Assembly (NCBI GenBank): GCA_009695405.1
Contig: SIAZ01000248.1
Location: 1 to 5,139 of the forward strand
DNA: 5,139 nucleotides
Reading direction: 5' to 3'
Source of the DNA: Pedosphaera sp.
Lineage (GTDB): Bacteria > Verrucomicrobiota > Verrucomicrobiia > Limisphaerales > UBA9464
Part shown: in pieces, positions 1 through 5,139 of the stretch
Layout of the letters: each line of letters opens with the position of its first letter
Position numbering within the stretch: position 1 is the first letter of the stretch
The notes under the pieces: generated by a model
Told to the model about the DNA's origin: nothing
What the model saw: only the letters and a program-made list of their open reading frames with translations
Databases searched by the model: none
Translations under genes and position numbers: made by a program

Positions 1-974
1 AAACATACGGCGAAGGCTCTATTATGCGATTGGGATCGCAAGTGCTGCGCCCTATCGAAGTCATCCCAACCGGCGCCCTTGCTATCGACCTCGCTCTCGG
101 AGTGGGCGGCGTCCCCCGCGGTCGAGTTGTCGAAATCTATGGGCCGGAATCTTCTGGCAAAACAACTCTAATGCTCCACCTAATCGCCAACGCCCAAAAG
201 GCCGGCGGGGTGGCTGCCTTTATTGATGCCGAACATGCCCTCGACCCCGCTTACGCCAAGAAACTCGGGGTCAATATTGACGATCTCCTTGTGTCACAAC
301 CCGATTCGGGAGAAGAAGCTTTAAGCATTTGCGAGACACTCGCCCGATCGGGGGCCTTGGATATTATCGTAGTTGATTCTGTCGCCGCGCTGGTCCCTAA
401 AGCCGAACTTGAAGGCGAGATGGGTATGGCCACTATGGGTATGCAAGCGCGGCTGATGAGCCAAGCCCTTCGTAAACTCACCGCCATTCTGAGTAAGGCC
501 AAAACCACCTGCCTTTTTACCAATCAGATGAGAGAAAAAGTAGGGGTTATGTTTGGAAGTCCGGAGACAACCCCCGGCGGTAAGGCTCTCAAATTCTATG
601 CCTCGGTCCGTATTGATATCCGCCGTAAAGATACCCTAAAAGATGCTTCCGGCGCTGCTATTGGTAACCACGTCAAAGTTAAAATCGTGAAGAACAAAGT
701 AGCTCCGCCATTCACCGAAGCGGAGTTCGATATTTTCTTCAATCGTGGTATCGACAAGGAGGGATCTCTTATTGATGTCGGCTTGGATGCTGGCACGGTG
801 GAAAAGAAGGGATCTTGGATTCAGTTTAACGGAGAACTGATCGGTCAAGGCAAAGATGCCGCGCGTAAAACACTGGTCGAAAAACCGGAATTAGCGCGCA
901 AGATCTACGATGCAATTATGGCCAAACGTTTGGCTGCAGCGGTAGCCGCGGCGTCACCCACCCCGACTAAGTAA
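1..974 (+). CDS. recA: RecA recombinase, 5' end cut off by the window edge
   Basis: RecA is the cytoplasmic ATP-dependent recombinase that coats single-stranded DNA, drives strand exchange and stimulates LexA cleavage. The frame is open from the first full codon at base 3 (TYGEGSIMRLG). The ATG at 24 is therefore an internal Met matching the KGSIM region of E. coli RecA, not the start, and about 20 residues lie outside the window. Counting from that Met: Walker A GPESSGKT at 40-47, catalytic Glu70 in FIDAEHALDP (E. coli Glu96), Walker B IIVVDS ending near 118-119 (Asp118 = E. coli Asp144), and loop L2 around FTNQMREKVGVMFGSPETT with the key Gln at 168. Spacing matches E. coli with no indel through these motifs. 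The C-terminus is Ala/Pro/Thr-rich and lacks the acidic tail of E. coli RecA. No recX follows; a terminator lies 14 bases after the TAA stop. The promoter is outside the window. Identification is certain. Confidence 0.98.
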   Translation, partial: TYGEGSIMRLGSQVLRPIEVIPTGALAIDLALGVGGVPRGRVVEIYGPESSGKTTLMLHLIANAQKAGGVAAFIDAEHALDPAYAKKLGVNIDDLLVSQPDSGEEALSICETLARSGALDIIVVDSVAALVPKAELEGEMGMATMGMQARLMSQALRKLTAILSKAKTTCLFTNQMREKVGVMFGSPETTPGGKALKFYASVRIDIRRKDTLKDASGAAIGNHVKVKIVKNKVAPPFTEAEFDIFFNRGIDKEGSLIDVGLDAGTVEKKGSWIQFNGELIGQGKDAARKTLVEKPELARKIYDAIMAKRLAAAVAAASPTPTK

Positions 975-988
975 AGTTTCCTGTAGAT

Positions 989-1021
989 AGGTGGATCGAC
1001 CCTCATCCGACTCCACCTTTT
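989..1021 (+). terminator. Rho-independent terminator of recA
   Basis: AGGTGGA (989-995) pairs perfectly with TCCACCT (1012-1018). The stem can continue with TCG (996-998) against CGA (1008-1010) across a single bulged C at 1011, leaving a loop of nine bases. The stem runs straight into TTTT (1018-1021). It starts 14 bases after the recA stop, which is the expected place, and suggests recA is transcribed without the next gene. On the opposite strand the hairpin is not followed by a T-run, so it should work mainly in the recA direction. Confidence 0.82.
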
Positions 1022-1029
1022 ATGTCAGT

Positions 1030-1320
1030 CTACTTTGCCATTAAAATAATCCACGTTTGCGTTTCCTTTGGCCCTTCGTCTTTGTAATCCATCTCATGCA
1101 GAACTCCGCTCGTCTCTAGGCAAAGGTCGACACGTCTGAAATCCTCAAGCCTTTTCAAACCGCTGAATGAACTAATCGAAAATCGCAACCCGGCCGCAAA
1201 CAAATCTACGTTAAACAACACCTGACAAAGGGTAGATGACAGTTCAAGGTCTTTGAAATTCCACAAATAAAGTCTTTGGAAGACTCCTCTCTTCACTGAC
1301 CTAGACGTAGTACTCCCCAC
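1030..1320 (-). CDS. Doubtful 96-codon reading frame in the recA downstream gap
   Basis: This is the only sizeable open frame in the 359-base gap between recA and the metallohydrolase gene. It starts with GTG at 1320-1318 and ends with TAG at 1032-1030. The product would be a small soluble protein with hydrophobic and aromatic stretches (RLYLWNFKDLELSS, then FAAGLRFSISSF) and a charged C-terminal third (DYKDEGPKETQTW). I recognise no family. Against it: there is no Shine-Dalgarno-like sequence before the GTG, and the start lies only 13 bases from the divergent ATG at 1334, leaving no room for separate promoters. For it: nothing else occupies the strand, and the residue composition is not obviously random. 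It is more likely non-coding or a decayed gene remnant than an active gene. Confidence 0.22.
   Translation of the reverse strand: MGSTTSRSVKRGVFQRLYLWNFKDLELSSTLCQVLFNVDLFAAGLRFSISSFSGLKRLEDFRRVDLCLETSGVLHEMDYKDEGPKETQTWIILMAK
1246..1285. repeat. Imperfect direct repeat pair with a short palindrome upstream of the metallohydrolase gene
   Basis: AAGGTCTTTGAAA (1246-1258) and AAAGTCTTTGGAA (1269-1281) match at 11 of 13 positions and start 23 bases apart, close to two DNA turns. The second copy overlaps a perfect 6-base inverted repeat, AGTCTT (1271-1276) and AAGACT (1280-1285), separated by TGG. The cluster ends 48 bases before the ATG at 1334, where an operator or a 5' leader hairpin could sit. 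The matches are short and could arise by chance; a regulatory role is inference only. I could not pick out a convincing -35/-10 pair nearby. Confidence 0.3.
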
Positions 1321-1333
1321 TATCTCAAACCTT

Positions 1334-3592
1334 ATGACCGCCCTGCAATTACTCTTCTCTGTTACAACGGTTGTCGGCTTCTCTTTTTGTCTTCAAGCAG
1401 AGGTCCCCTTAGTACCAGTGCCAGATCTACAGCCGTTTGCAGCTCAGATCCGCCGCGTCGTCGAGGCCCTTGATGCCACTGGAACTCCGCTTTCCACTCA
1501 AGAAACAACCGCATTAACCAAAGCCCTAGCCCGACCTAAGCCAGATGAAGCTGCCCGCGCCGCACAGGAACTACTCGATACCTATGTGCTTCATTTCGTC
1601 CAAATCACCCCCGAAATGCGAGTTAAGGCGAAAGCCGCTAGTGCCCGACCTCTGCTCATCGAGGGCGGATGGAAAACCTTTTTAATTAAAGTCCACAATG
1701 AAGCTGGAACGACCGCGCCGCTTCGCATCCGAAGCCCTCAGGCCGAGCGCCTTCACGGATCCCCAGCTTCCACCGTCTCCGACCGCTGGCTCGATCTTCA
1801 ATACGTCCAAAGCCAACCCTTGTCCGCATCGCTTGGCGGTCTTCCGGTCGAATATCGGTTGCTCCAGGTCTACTCCCGTGACTCGGGGCCTCGCGAAGCT
1901 CGACTTATTTTTGATGTCGGCCAAGGCACTCAAGATCTCGGATTTCGGAGCGAAGTGGACACCTTATTTACCAGCAGTCCAGCTCGCGAAGTCACTCTCG
2001 GAGTCCGAGACGAATCTGGAAATCCCACCACCGCTGCCCTGTTAATCACCGACAACCAAGGCCATATTTACCCAGCTCAAACCAAGCGGCTCGCGCCAGA
2101 CTTTTTCTTTCAACAGCAGATTTATAGATCCGACGGCGACACCCTGCGTCTTCCTGAGGGGCGCTATACGGTGCAGTTTTCTCGTGGACCTGAATCAATT
2201 CCAGAACGACGAGAGGTCACTGTTTCGGCGGGAGCAAATCGTTGGGATTTCAAGGTGATCCGCTGGATCGATCCTGCCATGACAGGTTGGATCTCTGGGG
2301 ATCACCACATTCACGCCGCAGGTTGCGCCCACTACGAGAAACCGACCGAAGGCGTTCACGCCCCTGATATGATGAAACACGTTCTCGGAGAAGACCTGAA
2401 GATTGGAGCCAATCTTACTTGGGGCCCCTGCTTTGATTACCAAAAGCAATTCTTCACTGGGAAGGATTCAGCTGTCAGTCGTTGGCCGTATTTGCTACGA
2501 TACGATGTTGAGGTCAGTGGATTCGGCTCGCATGAATCGGGACATCTCTGCCTGCTGCGGCTCAGAGATCAAATGTATCCAGGCGGCACTTCAAAAAATC
2601 ATTGGCCCAAGCTGTGCCTGAACACCCTTAAATGGGCAAAAGCACAAGGCGCATTGACCGGCCCCGCTCATAGTGGGTGGGGTCTAGAACTCGATTCAAC
2701 CGAGTTACCGACCTACCGAATTCCACCTTTTAACGGCATCGGCGCAAACGAATACATTGTCGATGTCACCCACTCCGTTCCCGGCCCCGATTCCAAACCC
2801 GTGCCAGCAGTCGACTTCATCAGCACAGTTGATACCCCCTACCCTTGGGAATTGAATATTTGGTACCATACCCTGAACGCCGGTTACCGAACCCGCATCA
2901 GTGGCGAAACTGACTTTCCTTGCATCTACGGCGAACGCGTCGGCTTAGGTCGCAGCTATGTCAAACTACCCGCCAAATGGAGTTACGAAGATTGGTGTGA
3001 AGGCATTCGAGCTGGTCGTAATTACGTTGGTGACGGACGGAGCCATCTGATGGAATTCAATGCCGGTGGCATCTCCATGGGAACGGGGGCTTCCGAATTG
3101 CGACTCACCGCACCGCAAGAGGTCTCCTTCGAAGTCAACGCCGCTGCCCGCCTTGAAACAACTCCTCGTGAAGATATCCGAGGTCGCCGGTTCAGTGAAC
3201 AGCCCTTCTGGCATCTCGAAAGAGCCCGCATTGGGCAATCACGCAATGTAACGGTGGAACTAATCGGAAACGGCATTCCAGTAGCGCAGGCAACTCTTCT
3301 AGCAGACGGTTCGATTTCCAAGCTCACCTTTCGCCATACAGTCACTCGTAGCGGATGGTACGCGGTTCGGATTCTACCCAGTTCTCACACAAACCCGGTT
3401 TTTATCGAAGTTGGAGAACTACCAGTCCGAGAACGTCGATCAATTCAATGGTGCCTCGATTCCGTTGAACAGTGCTGGAAACAGAAAGAGCGTTTCTTCA
3501 AAGGACCAGAGCACTTTCAAGCCATTGCGGCCTATGATCACGCTCGCTCGGAATACAAACTTCGACTCGACCAAAGCGTTCTTCCCAAATAA
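1334..3592 (+). CDS. Exported CehA/McbA-like PHP-domain metallohydrolase
   Basis: This 752-residue protein is probably a secreted or periplasmic metal-dependent hydrolase; the substrate is unknown. Residues 4-20 form a hydrophobic export segment with likely cleavage after LQA at 22. The n-region has no positive charge and Cys19 lacks a proper lipobox. Residues 23 to about 310 appear to be mostly beta-rich accessory region. The PHP-like core begins at GDHHIH (His325 and His327 form the HxH metal motif), followed by HESGH (His400, His404), GPAHSGWG (His446) and SGETDFPC (Asp527), all plausible metal or active-site ligands. A beta-rich part follows, then a helical tail with WCLDSVEQCW at 706-715. 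The ATG at 1334 is the first ATG, GTG or TTG after an in-frame stop at 1268-1270, so the start is firm despite no clear Shine-Dalgarno. Family members include the carbaryl hydrolases CehA and McbA, but similarity here does not establish that substrate. The gene stands alone on its strand. Confidence 0.85.
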   Translation: MTALQLLFSVTTVVGFSFCLQAEVPLVPVPDLQPFAAQIRRVVEALDATGTPLSTQETTALTKALARPKPDEAARAAQELLDTYVLHFVQITPEMRVKAKAASARPLLIEGGWKTFLIKVHNEAGTTAPLRIRSPQAERLHGSPASTVSDRWLDLQYVQSQPLSASLGGLPVEYRLLQVYSRDSGPREARLIFDVGQGTQDLGFRSEVDTLFTSSPAREVTLGVRDESGNPTTAALLITDNQGHIYPAQTKRLAPDFFFQQQIYRSDGDTLRLPEGRYTVQFSRGPESIPERREVTVSAGANRWDFKVIRWIDPAMTGWISGDHHIHAAGCAHYEKPTEGVHAPDMMKHVLGEDLKIGANLTWGPCFDYQKQFFTGKDSAVSRWPYLLRYDVEVSGFGSHESGHLCLLRLRDQMYPGGTSKNHWPKLCLNTLKWAKAQGALTGPAHSGWGLELDSTELPTYRIPPFNGIGANEYIVDVTHSVPGPDSKPVPAVDFISTVDTPYPWELNIWYHTLNAGYRTRISGETDFPCIYGERVGLGRSYVKLPAKWSYEDWCEGIRAGRNYVGDGRSHLMEFNAGGISMGTGASELRLTAPQEVSFEVNAAARLETTPREDIRGRRFSEQPFWHLERARIGQSRNVTVELIGNGIPVAQATLLADGSISKLTFRHTVTRSGWYAVRILPSSHTNPVFIEVGELPVRERRSIQWCLDSVEQCWKQKERFFKGPEHFQAIAAYDHARSEYKLRLDQSVLPK

Positions 3593-3595
3593 GCC

Positions 3596-3612
3596 AGAGG
3601 CCCTCCTCTTTT
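3596..3612 (+). terminator. Weak hairpin with T-run after the metallohydrolase gene
   Basis: AGAGG (3596-3600) pairs with CCTCT (3605-3609) around a CCCT loop and is followed by TTT (3610-3612), only a few bases after the stop codon at 3590-3592. A 5-base stem with a short T-run is marginal for intrinsic termination. The position, in an 83-base gap between two convergent genes, is right for one. No comparable hairpin with a T-run is visible for the minus-strand gene. Confidence 0.38.
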
Positions 3613-3675
3613 ACTAACAACAGATTTCCAGAATCAAAGCGGCACTAATCTCAGATGGAGCTCAATGCTAGCCTA

Positions 3676-4986
3676 TTACTGACCCACTACTGGTCTGTTA
3701 GTCGCCTGAAGTGCAGGGACTGGGATTGATGGCCCACTAAATTTTCTCGGCTTCATTGGAGTAATCGGAGTGCCCAAATCCTCACCCGGGGTAACCCCAA
3801 AATGACGGGCCATCCAATAAGCCAACAGAAAGTCGAGGCCCGGATACACTACCGGTTCATCGACGCCTCCAACCGTCCGAGTCGAGGGGTATGACCAAAG
3901 AAACGGGACACTGGGTCGCTTTGAAATTAGTTGGGCGTACCGAGTCCACCTTTCACCATTGGCGTTAATCTGATCGATTTCTCCATTTTCGGAAAGATTT
4001 ACGCTAGCGGACCACCTTGGTGGAGAAGGATACTCATACAATAAACCTTGAAGGATCGCCAAAGTAGTCGAATCCGTTCTCGAAGAGGTAAAGGACTCAA
4101 GATAAGCCAAAGCCGGCCAAGGATTCAGTACCGCTTGAGACTGTCTCTGCACTTTGGAAATCATCTCCTGAAAAATAAGGTGTCGAGCATGGTTCATTTC
4201 GTTTTGGTTCAAAGCAATAAGGTTAGCGAGACGAAAGAATGCCGGTGTTGGATCTCCGTATCGGCAAATGCCCGAGTCACTGAAATCGGACTTTCGAGAT
4301 CCAAGCAATTCAGTCACCTGCTTATTATATTTTTCGGAATATTTTTTGGGATCAATGAGGGCTGCTGTGCGCAGCCAAGCCGTTACCAAAACCGGGTCGA
4401 TAAAAGAAGGTTCATCTTTTCCATCATTGAGACGCCAAGAATCTTGCTCTAATCGGGAAACAACCCGGACGACAATATTACTAACTTGGCTGACTATTTC
4501 AGGATCTCGTGTGTAGTACAGTAAGGACGAAAGACCCCAATTGACTCCGGCGTAATCCTCACGATTAGCTCCACCGAGCCAGACTAGATTCGCATGTTTC
4601 CCTTCTCCCCGAAAGGCCAACCGTCCAAAATCGAGTCGCTGCCGATCCTCACCTCTGAACCTTGAATAGGCTTCCCGATAAAGAGAATCTTCGGCCTTGC
4701 CAACAAACCGCGGAATAACTCCGGAACGTCCTGTTGACTGCACAGCACGATTCAACCCAGTCAAAAGCATCCGAATATCCTTAAGATTCTCGGACTCACG
4801 CAACACCATCCATCGATACACGCAGGAGCCTAAATAAAGCCCAGTCCATGCCGCACTATTTTCAAGATTTTCGTAAGAAATTACCTCTTTAGAATGAATC
4901 GAGCGATACCGGAGACTCACTACCATTCCGTCGGGGAGATGACGATCACGAAACCTCTGACCATAGTCTTCCGCCTTGAGTCGCAA
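3676..4986 (-). CDS. Uncharacterised protein, possible alpha/alpha-hairpin fold
   Basis: I do not recognise a named family. The 436-residue frame shows ENSAAWTGLYLGSCVYRW at 42-59, then TGRSGVIPRF at 85-94, WLGGANREDYAGVNWG at 136-151 and, near the C-terminus, a YPGLDFLLAYWMARHFG segment. This spacing of Trp/Gly helix pairs resembles helical-repeat (alpha/alpha toroid-like) proteins of unknown function known to me from other bacteria; that is an impression, not an alignment. The last 35 or so residues are Pro-rich and probably disordered. The start is uncertain. 4986 is a TTG with no well-spaced Shine-Dalgarno, the first in-frame ATG is at 4926-4924, and the frame is open upstream to a TAG at 5037-5035 with coding-looking residues (FPRIEFLEVPLKEL). 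No signal peptide is seen with any of these starts. It follows the partial frame ending at 5012 on the same strand and is either its tightly coupled neighbour or its frameshifted continuation. It converges on the metallohydrolase gene. Confidence 0.75.
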   Translation of the reverse strand: MRLKAEDYGQRFRDRHLPDGMVVSLRYRSIHSKEVISYENLENSAAWTGLYLGSCVYRWMVLRESENLKDIRMLLTGLNRAVQSTGRSGVIPRFVGKAEDSLYREAYSRFRGEDRQRLDFGRLAFRGEGKHANLVWLGGANREDYAGVNWGLSSLLYYTRDPEIVSQVSNIVVRVVSRLEQDSWRLNDGKDEPSFIDPVLVTAWLRTAALIDPKKYSEKYNKQVTELLGSRKSDFSDSGICRYGDPTPAFFRLANLIALNQNEMNHARHLIFQEMISKVQRQSQAVLNPWPALAYLESFTSSRTDSTTLAILQGLLYEYPSPPRWSASVNLSENGEIDQINANGERWTRYAQLISKRPSVPFLWSYPSTRTVGGVDEPVVYPGLDFLLAYWMARHFGVTPGEDLGTPITPMKPRKFSGPSIPVPALQATNRPVVGQ

Positions 4987-5011
4987 CTCTTTTAAGGGGA
5001 CTTCCAGAAAC

Positions 5012-5139
5012 TCAATTCGCGGAAAGAAATGTGTCTAAAAGGTGAGTAAGCAGGGCTGGGTTTTCGTCCAAGACAGCATGCCTGAATTGATCCGTCCCGC
5101 TGAACTTTCCTTCTTCTCTCTGACTGAACGCTTGGCCCA
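5012..5139 (-). CDS. C-terminal end of an unidentified protein, cut by the window edge
   Basis: The first full codon is at 5137-5135, and 41 codons run to a TGA at 5014-5012. The visible product is hydrophilic then helical, for example GKFSGTDQFRHAVLDEN followed by PALLTHLLDTFLSAN, and reads like genuine protein. The two other minus-strand frames here give Arg/Ser/Cys-rich or stop-interrupted text. No family can be named from so short a piece. Its TGA lies inside the open frame of the following minus-strand gene (open from 5034), offset by one base. A single surplus T in the TTTCTTTCC tract (about 5029-5021) would explain the break and join the two as one protein (reading DTFLPRIEFLEVPLKEL). 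Alternatively it is a separate upstream gene ending just before its neighbour starts. Confidence 0.55.
   Translation of the reverse strand, partial: GQAFSQREEGKFSGTDQFRHAVLDENPALLTHLLDTFLSAN

Noticed and set aside
24..26. ATG at 24 as the start of recA
   Set aside because: The frame is open upstream to base 3 and the residues before it (TYGEGSI) match the conserved region preceding this internal Met in RecA.
1204..1237. ATCTAC (1204-1209) and GTAGAT (1232-1237) as a hairpin or small RNA stem
   Set aside because: A 6-base stem closing a 22-base loop with no extension or T-run is expected by chance.
1022..1333. CRISPR array, tRNA or riboswitch in the recA downstream gap
   Set aside because: No regularly spaced identical repeats, cloverleaf pairing or recognisable aptamer core is visible.
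1698..2045. 115-codon + strand open frame inside the metallohydrolase gene
   Set aside because: It lies wholly within a well-supported gene in another frame, is rich in Pro/Ser/Arg, and shows no domain-like text.
3022..3345. 107-codon minus-strand open frame opposite the metallohydrolase 3' part
   Set aside because: Antisense to a conserved coding region, with low-complexity Arg/Ser composition and no ribosome-site or domain support.
4048..4452. 134-codon + strand open frame opposite the minus-strand gene
   Set aside because: It is antisense to a frame with clear protein motifs, is Arg/Ser/Cys-rich and has no recognisable domain; typical shadow.

Overview
The window most likely comes from a bacterium of the Verrucomicrobiota or the wider Planctomycetota/Verrucomicrobiota group. 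This rests on two things read by eye: the wording of the RecA protein, and a large secreted CehA/McbA-type PHP metallohydrolase of a kind I associate with those phyla. No alignment was run, so phylum is an inference. Base composition is moderate and even, and no mobile element, CRISPR array, tRNA or rRNA is visible.

Layout, left to right. (1) Bases 1-974 carry recA on the + strand, cut by the window edge so that roughly the first 20 residues are missing. A good intrinsic terminator follows at 989-1021. (2) Bases 1022-1333 have no convincing gene. They hold a doubtful 96-codon minus-strand reading frame and a pair of imperfect direct repeats with a short palindrome (1246-1285), just upstream of the next gene. 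(3) Bases 1334-3592 encode a 752-residue exported PHP-type metallohydrolase. (4) An 83-base gap between convergent genes contains a weak terminator-like hairpin. (5) Bases 3676-4986 on the minus strand encode a protein of unknown function whose spacing of aromatic and glycine motifs recalls helical-hairpin (alpha/alpha) proteins. (6) Bases 5012-5139 on the minus strand hold the last 41 codons of an upstream reading frame that ends just inside the open frame of gene 5.

The genes do not form an obvious pathway. recA is a self-contained DNA repair gene closed by its own terminator. The metallohydrolase appears to be transcribed alone on the + strand. The two minus-strand frames lie together and are either a tight gene pair or one gene broken by a single-base frameshift. 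That junction (about 4986-5037) is the most informative anomaly here. I see no clear evidence of a novel multi-gene system.
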